A stretch of DNA of 64,000 nucleotides, from positions 62,001 through 126,000 of the forward strand of contig NZ_LNNH01000032.1 of NCBI RefSeq assembly GCF_001542915.1. The letters are read 5' to 3'. Within the stretch, counting starts at the first letter, position 1. Each line of letters begins with the position of its first letter. The position numbers and the translations under genes were made by a program. The DNA comes from Peribacillus simplex (GTDB taxonomy: Bacteria; Bacillota; Bacilli; Bacillales; DSM-1321). The notes beneath the pieces are model-generated. The model saw only the letters and a program-made list of their open reading frames with translations. It did not search any database and was not told where the DNA came from. Of this stretch, positions 1 through 7,959 are shown one piece after another.

Positions 1-335
1 GCCGGGACCGACATCATGCAACGAGACGCAGAGTGTCACCGACCGGCCAGACTGCCCTCACCCATTACCGGGTTCTCAATCACGATTCCAAACGTAACTT
101 GACACTTATCAGCTGCACCTTGGAAAGCGGGCGAACCCACCAAATCAGGGTTCATTTCAGCCATTTGAATCATCCGTTGGCAGGCGATACATTGTATGGC
201 GGCAAAAAAACTTTTCATCGCCAAGCGCTGCATGCACGGAAAATCGAATTCACCCACCCGATTTCCGAAGAGAAAATGGCAATAGAAGCGCCATTCTTGG
301 ATAAACCTGAAATATTTGATGGAAGGAACCTTTAA
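1..335 (+). CDS. RluA/RluD-family RNA pseudouridine synthase, 3' part only
   Basis: The gene is cut by the left edge; the frame is open from base 3 and about 110 C-terminal residues remain. The visible part has the family signature RTHQIRVHFSHL followed by HPLAGDTLYGG, typical of the C-terminal half of RluA/RluD-type enzymes that isomerise uridine to pseudouridine in rRNA or tRNA. The catalytic Asp motif (HRLDxxTSG) would lie outside the window, so substrate and activity cannot be judged. It ends at TAA 333-335, just before a hairpin. Confidence 0.85.
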   Translation, partial: RDRHHATRRRVSPTGQTALTHYRVLNHDSKRNLTLISCTLESGRTHQIRVHFSHLNHPLAGDTLYGGKKTFHRQALHARKIEFTHPISEEKMAIEAPFLDKPEIFDGRNL

Positions 336-343
336 TGGACAAA

Positions 344-370
344 AAAACCGTTCCACCACGAAACGGTTTT
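344..370. terminator. Hairpin after the pseudouridine synthase
   Basis: A 9-bp perfect stem (AAAACCGTT / AACGGTTTT) with a 9-nt loop lies 8 bases after the stop codon. The longer A/T run is on its left side, so it would work best on the minus strand, but it is placed to end the plus-strand gene. Confidence 0.5.
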
Positions 371-445
371 CAGCCCATTCATCTAAGCGTGCGAGCAATA
401 CCCTTACCTTAGCAAAGACTTTTCATTATAAATGGACAAAAAAAT

Positions 446-466
446 AGCTGGCCGCTTGGGCCAGCT
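446..466 (-). terminator. Intrinsic terminator of the GlsB/YeaQ gene
   Basis: An 8-bp perfect stem AGCTGGCC / GGCCAGCT with a 5-nt loop is flanked by A- and T-rich runs on both sides. Read on the minus strand it lies 13 bases past the stop of the gene starting at 733 and is followed by a U-run. It could also act on plus-strand readthrough. Confidence 0.75.
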
Positions 467-478
467 TTATTTTTTATA

Positions 479-733
479 TTATGAAGCTTTTCTCATGCCT
501 TTTAAGATAAGGCTTAAGATGAAGACAAATACGATTGCACCAATCAATGCTGGAATGATAGCGAAGTCCGCTACTGAAGGTCCCCAAGTTCCAAGAATTA
601 ATGAACCTAACCAAGCCCCTACAAAACCTGCAATGATGTTACCGATAATTCCAAATGGTACGTCACGTCCAACGATCATACCTGCTAACCAACCAATGAT
701 ACCTCCGATAATTAATGACCATAAAAATCCCAT
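479..733 (-). CDS. GlsB/YeaQ/YmgE family small stress-associated membrane protein
   Basis: The product has 84 residues and is almost entirely hydrophobic. Three membrane segments alternate with glycine-rich turns (GGIIGWLAGMIVGRD near the N-terminus, then IIGNIIAGFVGAWLG, then a C-terminal helix ending in KGMRK). This glycine pattern and length fit the transglycosylase-associated (GlsB/YeaQ/YmgE) family, which is induced by general or envelope stress in several bacteria; its molecular function is unknown. A strong Shine-Dalgarno sequence (AAGGAGG) precedes the ATG. The gene is monocistronic, with its own terminator downstream. Confidence 0.85.
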   Translation of the reverse strand: MGFLWSLIIGGIIGWLAGMIVGRDVPFGIIGNIIAGFVGAWLGSLILGTWGPSVADFAIIPALIGAIVFVFILSLILKGMRKAS

Positions 734-1325
734 AATATATTTCCTCCTTCAAATTAGTTGTTTTTTTCCAGCAGACTCAAGAAATCTCTTTACGTTAAGT
801 CCTGCCCATCCAGTTCTTTACCTTTACACTCAAATGGTATGATGCCAATTTTGCACACTCTTTAATGAATGCGACTGTTTTAAATTAGTGGGTAAAGTTA
901 GCTAGCTAAGCCCTGCGGAACTGATTGGCGCTCCTCGATGTTAGTGTGTTTTCTTTTTGTTTGCCGCTGTACTCATTATTTTCCCCGTTTCTATAATCTA
1001 AAACCTAATTTCTTTAAAATATATTTGGCAATAAAAACAAGGTTATTAGAAGGAATGAACGGGTATATATTACGCTTAATTCTGTCACATAATTAGTATA
1101 AGCAGGAACTGCCTCAAATATGTCCCTACATAAAAGAAAGAGAAGGCCCTATCTTTTGGGATAACCCTCCCTTTCCGACATAGACGTTTTGGGAGCCTTC
1201 TCCCGCCTGGCTCCTGGATATTCAAGTGCCTGCAGTGATACGAACGTTCAAAGTCCAAGATACAAATACTGTGGGCCTTTGAAATTCCGGAGTTCCAATT
1301 CGAATGTAATGACCTGCTAAAACCT
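734..1325. other. Intergenic region without a supported gene
   Basis: About 590 bases between the small membrane protein and the aldo/keto reductase terminator. An 85-codon minus-strand frame (1085-1342) runs into the terminator hairpin, has no Shine-Dalgarno sequence and resembles nothing recognised, so it is not called. The part next to 733 presumably holds that gene's promoter. Confidence 0.5.
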
Positions 1326-1370
1326 AAAAAAACTGCAGACAAACCCCATTATTCTCGAGTTTGTCTGCAG
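1326..1370 (-). terminator. Intrinsic terminator of the aldo/keto reductase gene
   Basis: A 12-bp perfect stem (CTGCAGACAAAC / GTTTGTCTGCAG, 1333-1344 and 1359-1370) with a 14-nt loop is followed on the minus strand by seven U (A-run 1326-1332). It lies 50 bases after the reductase stop codon. Confidence 0.85.
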
Positions 1371-1419
1371 TCAGGTAAGGGAACCCACATAGTGGGACAG
1401 CCTCTGATTTCCGCCGTAT

Positions 1420-2250
1420 TTAAAACAAAACCTCATCCGGATTGCTTCCGAATCGTTCATTTTTGTTCAAGGAATCAATTTGATTCATTTCGTTAAGGCT
1501 CAATGAAAAGTCAAACACCTGGGCATTCTCCTCGATGCGGGCCGGTGTGATCGATTTCGGTATAACGACGATATCATGTTGTAGATGCCATCTAATCAGC
1601 ACTTGCGCTGGGCTTTTCCCATGCTTTTTCGCAATATGGTTAATCGTCGGTTCTTCCAATAGATTCCCCCTGCCTAGCGGGCTCCATGCTTCCACCTTGA
1701 TTTCATTCTTTTCACAGTAATTACGGATTTCCCCCTGAGTCAAAAGGGGATGCAACTCGATTTGATTGACGACTGGTTTCACTTCACAATTCGCCAGTAA
1801 ATTTTCCAAATGGTGAACATGGAAATTACTGACGCCGATCGATTTCACTTTTCCATCCTTATAAAGCTTTTCTAAAGCCTTCCATGTATCCAAGTACTTG
1901 TCTTTGCCCGGCCAATGGATCAAATATAAATCCAAGTATTCCAAACCAAGGCGTTTCAAGCTATCATCAAATGCCTGAAGGGTAGTATCGTATCCTTGCT
2001 CCGTATTCCACACTTTAGATGTAATGAATAGCTCTTCACGGGGAACTCCACACTCAGAGATTGCCTGTCCAACCCCTTCTTCATTTTCATAAATGGCTGC
2101 CGTATCAATCGCACGATAACCCACTTCAATTGCTTTCTTGACGGAAGCAACCGTTTCATTGCCATTCTTCACCTTGAAAACACCAAAACCCAATTGCGGC
2201 ATCTTAACCCCATTATGTAAAGTGATCGTTTCCCGTATATTTGAAATCAT
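1420..2250 (-). CDS. yvgN: Aldo/keto reductase, YvgN-like (glyoxal/methylglyoxal reductase)
   Basis: The 276-residue protein has the same length and closely similar sequence to B. subtilis YvgN as I recall it, a cytosolic NADPH-dependent reductase of glyoxal, methylglyoxal and other aldehydes (AKR5 group). The catalytic tetrad is visible: Asp49 and Tyr54 (RAIDTAAIYENEEG), Lys79 (ITSKVW) and His112 (LIHWPGKD). The C-terminal VIPKSI and RIEEN segments match the NADPH-binding signature. The ATG has a GGGGGAA Shine-Dalgarno sequence. The gene stands alone, divergent from the phosphate transporter at 2617, and ends at a strong terminator. Confidence 0.92.
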   Translation of the reverse strand: MISNIRETITLHNGVKMPQLGFGVFKVKNGNETVASVKKAIEVGYRAIDTAAIYENEEGVGQAISECGVPREELFITSKVWNTEQGYDTTLQAFDDSLKRLGLEYLDLYLIHWPGKDKYLDTWKALEKLYKDGKVKSIGVSNFHVHHLENLLANCEVKPVVNQIELHPLLTQGEIRNYCEKNEIKVEAWSPLGRGNLLEEPTINHIAKKHGKSPAQVLIRWHLQHDIVVIPKSITPARIEENAQVFDFSLSLNEMNQIDSLNKNERFGSNPDEVLF

Positions 2251-2398
2251 CTACATTCCCCCATACTTTTATTTACCAATTATACAACTCCCTTTCTCCT
2301 ATTTCTAACCATAAGCCTCGTATTTTCGTTTCCGTTTTAATGAAAATCCACCAGATAAAAGGAATAATCACACATTTATTCCTTCACTAAATTAAATA

Positions 2399-2489
2399 TT
2401 TTGTAAAAAAATGACCAAACATCTATCCTTATAGATAAGAAATTCGTTACAATTGAATAGTTGTTTAAAAACAAGTTAAAGAAGGTGCG
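2399..2489 (+). promoter_or_regulatory. Putative PhoP-box-like promoter region of the first pit gene
   Basis: This segment shares three blocks, in the same order and spacing, with the region before ykaA-pit (3731-3820): TTTTGTAAA (2399-2407), GTTACAAT (2446-2453, exactly 38 bases later in both copies) and AAGGTGCG (2482-2489). Read on the minus strand the first block gives TTTACA followed after 5 bases by TTTAAT, resembling the roughly 11-bp-phased TTWACA repeats of PhoP boxes. TACAAT (2448-2453) could be a -10 element. PhoP control is inference. Confidence 0.45.
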
Positions 2490-2616
2490 ATTTTTAAAGA
2501 ATAATCAAACGTAAAACCCCCATTCTAAATAATGAGGAGTTGCAGAACAAACCTTTCAGTGTTTACAATCCAAATTCAATTTTTACATATTTGAATATTA
2601 AGGGAGTCTTCCATGT

Positions 2617-3615
2617 ATGAGTAGCATTTTCATCTTAACCGCGTTAATTATCGTTTTTGCTTTGGTCTTTGACTTTATCAATGGATTTCATGATACGGCG
2701 AACGCCATCGCTACAGCCGTGTCAACCAAGGCGCTTAAGCCGCGCCACGCCATCATCATGGCTGCAGCCATGAATTTATTAGGGGCACTGACCTTTACAG
2801 GTGTGGCACATACGATTACGAAGGATATTGTGGATCCATTCACATTGAACAACGGTTCTTATGTCATTTTGGCTGCGCTTCTTTCAGCAATAACTTGGAA
2901 CTTGGTTACCTGGTATTTTGGCATTCCAAGCAGCTCTTCTCATGCGATAATCGGTTCAATAGCCGGGGCGGCCATTGTCGCCAGTGGGTTCGATGCGATT
3001 AAATGGAGCGGATTCACCAAGATTGTCCAAGCCTTGATTCTTTCACCCATCCTTGCTTTTACACTTGGATTCATTGTATACAGCATCTTTAAGGTGATTT
3101 TCAAAAACAACAATTTAGGAAAGACCAACAAGCGATTCAGGAGAATACAAATTCTCACGGCGGCCGTTCAATCCTATACACACGGAACGAATGATGCACA
3201 AAAATCCATGGGTATCATCACCATGGCTTTAATTGCTAACGGGTATTCCACTAATTCCGAAGTCCCTTTCTGGGTCCAATTATCCTGTGCAATAGCCATG
3301 GCGCTTGGAACATCAATCGGAGGCTGGAAAATCATTAAAACCGTCGGTGGGAAAATCATGAAAATTCGACCGGTAAACGGGGTCGCTGCCGATATGACAG
3401 GAGCGGCGATCATTTTCGGTGCTACCTTCCTGCACATGCCTGTCAGCACGACACATGTCATTTCTTCATCCATCCTTGGGGTCGGTTCTGCACACAGAAT
3501 CAAGGGGGTAAAATGGGGAACGGCTAAAAGCATGTTAATCACATGGTTCATAACATTGCCCATCTCCGCTTCATTAGCCGGTATGATTTATTATATTATT
3601 GCCTTGTTTTTATAA
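2617..3615 (+). CDS. pit: PiT-family inorganic phosphate transporter (copy 1)
   Basis: The 332-residue integral membrane protein has the duplicated PiT signature: an N-terminal FDFINGFHDTANAIATAVST and a C-terminal GGWKIIKTVGGKI / PVNGVAAD repeat, plus PSSSSHA and PVSTTHVISS loops. About ten hydrophobic segments are visible. PiT carriers import metal-phosphate with protons (or Na+) at low affinity. It is very similar along its whole length to the second copy at 4489 but has no DUF47 partner of its own. The start is the ATG at 2617, 10 bases after AGGGAG; a closer ATG at 2613 is out of frame. Confidence 0.93.
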   Translation: MSSIFILTALIIVFALVFDFINGFHDTANAIATAVSTKALKPRHAIIMAAAMNLLGALTFTGVAHTITKDIVDPFTLNNGSYVILAALLSAITWNLVTWYFGIPSSSSHAIIGSIAGAAIVASGFDAIKWSGFTKIVQALILSPILAFTLGFIVYSIFKVIFKNNNLGKTNKRFRRIQILTAAVQSYTHGTNDAQKSMGIITMALIANGYSTNSEVPFWVQLSCAIAMALGTSIGGWKIIKTVGGKIMKIRPVNGVAADMTGAAIIFGATFLHMPVSTTHVISSSILGVGSAHRIKGVKWGTAKSMLITWFITLPISASLAGMIYYIIALFL

Positions 3616-3622
3616 CATCGTC

Positions 3623-3650
3623 AGCCTTTCCTTCCGGAGAGGCTTTTTTT
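3623..3650 (+). terminator. Intrinsic terminator after pit copy 1
   Basis: A 9-bp stem with one G-U pair (AGCCTTTCC / GGAGAGGCT) and a TTCC loop is followed by seven T, 8 bases after the stop codon. It separates copy 1 from the ykaA-pit promoter. Confidence 0.88.
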
Positions 3651-3730
3651 ACATCGGATTCCGCTTAATAAGTGTAATTGGTTCCCATTTTTTACTTATC
3701 CTTGTTTTAATTTGTAAAGTTTTATTAAGA

Positions 3731-3820
3731 TTTTGTAAATTTTCGTCGAAAAACCTTCCCTGAATGTATATGAATTCGTTACAATCAACTTGTTAATACT
3801 AAGCGTACGACTAAGGTGCG
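3731..3820 (+). promoter_or_regulatory. Putative PhoP-box-like promoter region of ykaA-pit
   Basis: The segment has the same block order as 2399-2489: TTTTGTAAA (3731-3739), GTTACAAT (3778-3785, exactly 38 bases downstream) and AAGGTGCG (3813-3820). On the minus strand the first block and its flank read TTTACA-N5-TTAATA-N4-TTTACA, three roughly 11-bp-phased hexamers as in a PhoP box. TACAAT (3780-3785) is a possible -10. The conserved spacing is seen directly; PhoP as the regulator is inferred from the phosphate-transport genes downstream. Confidence 0.5.
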
Positions 3821-3851
3821 TAAATTGCATGAATAATTGGGAGGCTTCAAC

Positions 3852-4472
3852 ATGGCTTTTAAATCAAAAAAAGACAAATTCGCAGTAATGCTTTTCAACA
3901 TCGCTCAAAACCTTAAAGAAGGTGCTGACTATTTCGCGGATTATAAGCTGAAAAACATCTCCGATCTAAAAGTATTTTCAGATAAGATGAAAGATTATGA
4001 GCATAAAGGCGATTCAATGGTCCATAACGTGATCAAAGAGTTGAACAACGCTTTCATCACTCCTATCGAACGGGAGGATATCCTTGAATTAACCATGAGA
4101 ATGGATGATGTCATTGATGGTTTGGAGCACTGTTCCGCATTATTCGAAATGTACTCGATCGTCAATGCAGACGAGTATATGCTGAAGTTTGTTGATGCAA
4201 TCAAGGAATGTACGTATGAAATCGAAACAGCTGTAGATACTCTCTCGACAAAAAAATTACCAATGATTCGTGAGAATGCAATTAAAATAAAAGATCTTGA
4301 ATCTGTTTGTGACGGAATACAACGTCAATCGATCAAAAACCTGTTTACAGTTGAAAAAGATCCAATCAGAATCATTCAATATAAAGAAATTTACGAAAGC
4401 CTGGAAGAAATCGCCGATCACTGTCAAGCGGTGGCCAATACACTTGAAACAATCATAATGAAAAACGCCTAA
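3852..4472 (+). CDS. ykaA: DUF47 / PhoU-like protein, partner of PiT transporter (YkaA)
   Basis: About 206 residues, cytosolic and helical, with the DUF47 pattern: MAFKSKKDKFAVML at the start, DYEHKGDSMVH, a TPIEREDILELTMRMDDVIDGLE core and a repeat-like C-terminal half ending in IADHCQAVANTLETI. Such proteins are related to PhoU and are usually encoded next to a pit gene, where they are thought to regulate phosphate transport. I place the start at ATG 3852 (GGGAGG 7 bases upstream) rather than an in-frame TTG at 3837 that would include the Shine-Dalgarno sequence. It lies 16 bases before the second pit gene. Confidence 0.9.
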   Translation: MAFKSKKDKFAVMLFNIAQNLKEGADYFADYKLKNISDLKVFSDKMKDYEHKGDSMVHNVIKELNNAFITPIEREDILELTMRMDDVIDGLEHCSALFEMYSIVNADEYMLKFVDAIKECTYEIETAVDTLSTKKLPMIRENAIKIKDLESVCDGIQRQSIKNLFTVEKDPIRIIQYKEIYESLEEIADHCQAVANTLETIIMKNA

Positions 4473-4488
4473 GGAGTACCCCAAATAA

Positions 4489-5487
4489 ATGGATACTTTA
4501 TTAATTCTGACAATATTAATCGTTTTCTTTGCTTTAGCATTTGACTTCATCAATGGATTTCATGATACAGCCAACGCTATAGCGACTGCCGTTTCAACAA
4601 AGGCCATGAAGCCCCGCCATGCCATCATCATGGCCGCCATCATGAACTTCGTCGGAGCCATGACATTTACTGGCGTGGCGAAGACCATTACAAAGGATAT
4701 CGTGGATCCATTCACGCTTCCTAATGGTTCTTATGTGATCCTGGCCGCTTTGCTGGCTGCGATTTTTTGGAACCTACTCACTTGGTACTACGGAATACCA
4801 AGCAGTTCCTCCCACGCACTGATCGGCTCGATTGCAGGGGCCGCCATTGCTGCAGCTGGTTTTGCCGGCATAAGATGGGAAGGATTCCTAAAAATTCTTC
4901 AAGCTTTGATTTTCTCCCCGCTAATTGCTTTTGCAATCGGGTTTATCGTATACAGCATCTTTAAAGTTGTCTTCAAAAACAATAATTTGACGAAAACAAA
5001 CCAAAAATTCCGTACTATACAGATTGCCACTGCAGCACTTCAATCGTATACTCACGGGACGAATGATGCTCAAAAAGCGATGGGGATCATCACGATGGCC
5101 CTTATTGCGAATGGTTATGCTTCAAGTTCGGATATCCCCTTCTGGGTCCAATTCTCCTGTGCGCTAGCGATGGGGCTTGGAACTTCCGTAGGTGGATGGA
5201 AAATCATCAAAACCGTCGGCGGCAAGATCATGAAGATCCGCCCAGTAAATGGTGTAGCGGCGGATTTAACCGGTGCCTTCATCATTTTCGGCGCGACCGT
5301 GATACACATGCCCGTCAGTACTACCCATGTTATTTCCTCTTCCATTCTTGGAGTAGGATCGGCTCATCGGGTTAAAGGCGTAAAATGGGGAACGGCAAAA
5401 AGAATGATCATCACTTGGTTCATCACGATTCCCATTTCAGCAACATTGGCAGGTTTGATTTATTACCTAATCAATTTCCTATTTTAA
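4489..5487 (+). CDS. pit: PiT-family inorganic phosphate transporter (copy 2)
   Basis: The 332-residue membrane carrier has all PiT signatures (FDFINGFHDTANAIAT, PSSSSHALIG, the TVGGKIMKIRPVNGVAAD repeat, PVSTTHVISSS). It has the same length as copy 1 and is colinear with it without gaps. It follows ykaA in a two-gene operon; AAGGAG overlaps the ykaA stop codon and gives 12-base spacing to this ATG. Differences between the copies are scattered conservative changes, consistent with an old tandem duplication rather than recent conversion. Role: low-affinity phosphate uptake across the membrane, probably modulated by the YkaA-like partner. Confidence 0.94.
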   Translation: MDTLLILTILIVFFALAFDFINGFHDTANAIATAVSTKAMKPRHAIIMAAIMNFVGAMTFTGVAKTITKDIVDPFTLPNGSYVILAALLAAIFWNLLTWYYGIPSSSSHALIGSIAGAAIAAAGFAGIRWEGFLKILQALIFSPLIAFAIGFIVYSIFKVVFKNNNLTKTNQKFRTIQIATAALQSYTHGTNDAQKAMGIITMALIANGYASSSDIPFWVQFSCALAMGLGTSVGGWKIIKTVGGKIMKIRPVNGVAADLTGAFIIFGATVIHMPVSTTHVISSSILGVGSAHRVKGVKWGTAKRMIITWFITIPISATLAGLIYYLINFLF

Positions 5488-5493
5488 AAAATC

Positions 5494-5531
5494 AGAAAAT
5501 CCCTTCCGGTTTCCATCGGAAGGGATTTTCT
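5494..5531 (+). terminator. Intrinsic terminator after ykaA-pit
   Basis: A 15-bp perfect stem (5494-5508 and 5517-5531) with an 8-nt loop begins 6 bases after the pit stop codon; the 3' arm ends in TTTTCT. It is strong by stem length though the following U-tract is weak. Confidence 0.85.
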
Positions 5532-5633
5532 GTTATATGTACACCCCCCCATGCATTTAATCCATGCGTATTCAATAAAAATCGTATAAAATTCAAGGAG
5601 AAGGAATTTTTTTAGCGAGGGGCAAAAATAAAT

Positions 5634-6893
5634 ATGAAGGAATTCGAAAAAAATAGAGATATTTTTAAAGACCTTTATGGAGATATGATGGAGTTTGCCG
5701 ATAGAATCAGTTCGGTTTTAGGTTGCCCTATTACAATCGAAGACGGTAACCACCGTTTACTTGCATATAGCACACATGATGATACTACCGATCAGGCACG
5801 CATAATGACCATCATCGGAAGACGGGTACCTGAAAAGGTCATCAACAGTTTATGGAAAGATGGCATCATCCCTGCTTTATTGAAAAAGGATGCCCCCATC
5901 AAAATCGGGGCCATCAATGATGTTGGCCTCGGTAATAGGGCTGCGGTTTCCATTCGAAAAAATAATGAAGTCCTTGGTTTCATCTGGGCCCTGGAGGTCA
6001 ATGCGCCTTTCTCCGATGAAGATATGGACTTTCTCCAATTTGCAGCCAAGGAGGCTAAAAATCAGTTACAGCAATTGCAGCTGAAAAAGAAACGGAAAGA
6101 GGCGGGCCATCAGGAATTCCTATGGCGCCTGTTGACAGGACACTATCAAGAAGAAGCAGAAATAATTGAAAACTTCACGAAATTTTCGCTTCATGTACCT
6201 GTTGTTTTTTCGATCATGGTATTCGAATTTCCTGAAGAGATCAATCGTGAAGTGGAACGATACATTTCATACATGCTAACGACTACTCAAAAGATAAATA
6301 GTTCCCTCTTTGCCATTGACCAAAACAAGCTCATTCTTTTCGCAGGCGCCACAGAGGAAAACAGTCCTTTTTTCACTACATCCATATATGATTTCATTCC
6401 ATATTTCATCCTGGAAATGAAACAGCGCTTCGGTGTAGAGCATATCCTTGGTACAGCTGGCAATACGTATAAAAACTTTCTGGATGTTAAATCAAGCTAC
6501 GAGGAGTCACAATACACGTTAAGGATGAAGAATATTTTCCCTGATGATATGAACCTCATCGTACACTTTGAAGAGCTTGGCATGTTCCAAATGATTGAAG
6601 CGCTTGCAGGCAATAAACAGCGTCATGCCCATCCAGCCATTTTAAAATTAACAGCATATGATAGGAAGAACCAAACCGAATTGCTGCAAACACTTACCGT
6701 TTATTTGGAAAAAGACTGTAACCCAAACGAGGCATCGAGAAAGCTTCATATTCATGTGAATACATTGAATTACCGTTTAAAGCGAATATCCGAAGTGGGG
6801 GCCATCCGTCTAAAAGACCCGATTCAAAAAATGTCTCTTTTTCTTAATATTAAACTGGATCAATATGATGATTATTTCAAGAAAAATTCATGA
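5634..6893 (+). CDS. adeR: PucR-family transcriptional regulator, AdeR-like activator of ald
   Basis: A 419-residue regulator. The N-terminal 160 residues look like a GAF-type sensor (ITIEDGNHRLLAYSTHDD), the middle is the PucR-type GGDEF-like region, and the C-terminus carries the PucR helix-turn-helix (NEASRKLHIHVNTLNYRLKRI, about residues 360-390). In B. subtilis the PucR-type protein AdeR lies next to ald and activates it in response to alanine. Here the gene lies upstream of ald in the same direction with one EcsC-family gene between them, so I infer the same role. The ATG follows GAGGGG by 11 bases. Confidence 0.82.
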   Translation: MKEFEKNRDIFKDLYGDMMEFADRISSVLGCPITIEDGNHRLLAYSTHDDTTDQARIMTIIGRRVPEKVINSLWKDGIIPALLKKDAPIKIGAINDVGLGNRAAVSIRKNNEVLGFIWALEVNAPFSDEDMDFLQFAAKEAKNQLQQLQLKKKRKEAGHQEFLWRLLTGHYQEEAEIIENFTKFSLHVPVVFSIMVFEFPEEINREVERYISYMLTTTQKINSSLFAIDQNKLILFAGATEENSPFFTTSIYDFIPYFILEMKQRFGVEHILGTAGNTYKNFLDVKSSYEESQYTLRMKNIFPDDMNLIVHFEELGMFQMIEALAGNKQRHAHPAILKLTAYDRKNQTELLQTLTVYLEKDCNPNEASRKLHIHVNTLNYRLKRISEVGAIRLKDPIQKMSLFLNIKLDQYDDYFKKNS

Positions 6894-6940
6894 AATCGTG
6901 CCCGGTATGGAGATACTAGAAGCATGGAAAGGTTGGTCTT

Positions 6941-7762
6941 ATGAAACTGGAAACAAAAGAAGAGCTTGAGAAAGAATTACGAAACATCGAAAAATGGGAG
7001 AAGGATCAAAAGGGACTATGGTTTTGGGAACGAATCGGACGACTCCCCTTCAAGCTATTGGATAAGTTGACCCCAGACTTCATTCAGGATAAATTGGGGA
7101 TCATGCTCGATGAAATCGGCAGTTACATTCAGACTGGCGGAAAGTATTTAACGAAAGAGACCCACATTCTGGCTAAGCTTCAAGCCAAAAGTCCCGAAAC
7201 GAACATTAAGGGTCTGGATGATGTTTCAAGCTTGCCGCTCCATGTCATGGATGGCGTGAGCCAGGAAATTAAAAACTCCGGCAGCAAATTGGCAACGGTT
7301 CAAGGAGCCACTACCGGTATAGGCGGAATCTTCACCTTAGCCATCGATATTCCCCTTCTTCTCGGCATGTCGATCAAGACACTTCAGGATATCGCCATCT
7401 CGTATGGCTTCAATCCCCGTGACCGTCAAGAACGGATTTTCATCGTCAAATGCCTGCAATTCACAACATCGGATGTTGTTGGAAAAAAGGCCATATTAGA
7501 GGAATTGTCTAAAATGAATTTGCCTGAGTCTGAATCAAAGAGAAAAATCGCCTCCGAGATGCAAGGATGGCGCGAAGTCGTATATACATATCGTGATCAG
7601 TTTGGCTGGAAGAAGCTTTTGCAAATCGTTCCGATTGCCGGGATGATCTTTGGCGCCATCACCAATCGCTCCATGATTGCCGATATGGCTGATACAGGTA
7701 TCATGCTGTATAGGAAAAGACGGATTTTAGAGCGCATTCAAGAATCGACACTTAAAAGTTAA
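6941..7762 (+). CDS. EcsC family protein
   Basis: A 273-residue protein with a charged N-terminus (KLETKEELEKELRNIEKWEKDQ) and a central hydrophobic, glycine-rich segment (VQGATTGIGGIFTLAIDIPLLLGMSIKTLQDIAISYG) characteristic of EcsC-family proteins, followed by a second hydrophobic stretch (LLQIVPIAGMIFGAITNRSMIAD). The family is named after the third gene of the B. subtilis ecs operon; its biochemical role is unknown and no catalytic motif is evident. It starts 47 bases after adeR and may be co-transcribed with it. Alternative roles cannot be distinguished from sequence. Confidence 0.8.
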   Translation: MKLETKEELEKELRNIEKWEKDQKGLWFWERIGRLPFKLLDKLTPDFIQDKLGIMLDEIGSYIQTGGKYLTKETHILAKLQAKSPETNIKGLDDVSSLPLHVMDGVSQEIKNSGSKLATVQGATTGIGGIFTLAIDIPLLLGMSIKTLQDIAISYGFNPRDRQERIFIVKCLQFTTSDVVGKKAILEELSKMNLPESESKRKIASEMQGWREVVYTYRDQFGWKKLLQIVPIAGMIFGAITNRSMIADMADTGIMLYRKRRILERIQESTLKS

Positions 7763-7842
7763 GCCCCTTTGTCATATTATGTCACATTATTGATATGAAT
7801 GAAGGGCTCACAACGAGCAAGTCCATGTTTATTGAATCTGCG

Positions 7843-7860
7843 TTTGTGGAATTTCACAAA
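7843..7860. promoter_or_regulatory. Inverted repeat upstream of ald, candidate AdeR operator
   Basis: TTTGTG-N6-CACAAA forms a perfect 6+6 inverted repeat centred about 58 bases upstream of a plausible -10 (TATACT, 7913-7918). No good -35 is visible, as expected for an activated promoter. The position suits an upstream activator such as the PucR-type protein encoded just before; this assignment is inference. Confidence 0.4.
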
Positions 7861-7959
7861 TACACCTTTTTCATTTTTCTGATTTCCACATACTAACTGT
7901 TACTTTTTCCAACTATACTTGTGTTACAAATAGTAAAACATATTATTGGAGGGATTAAG

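Noticed and set aside
1085-1342. 85-codon minus-strand open frame
   Set aside because: It begins inside the yvgN terminator stem, lacks a Shine-Dalgarno sequence and shows no recognisable or coding-like pattern.
3837-3851. N-terminal extension of the DUF47 protein from TTG 3837
   Set aside because: The extension would encode the Shine-Dalgarno GGGAGG that serves ATG 3852.
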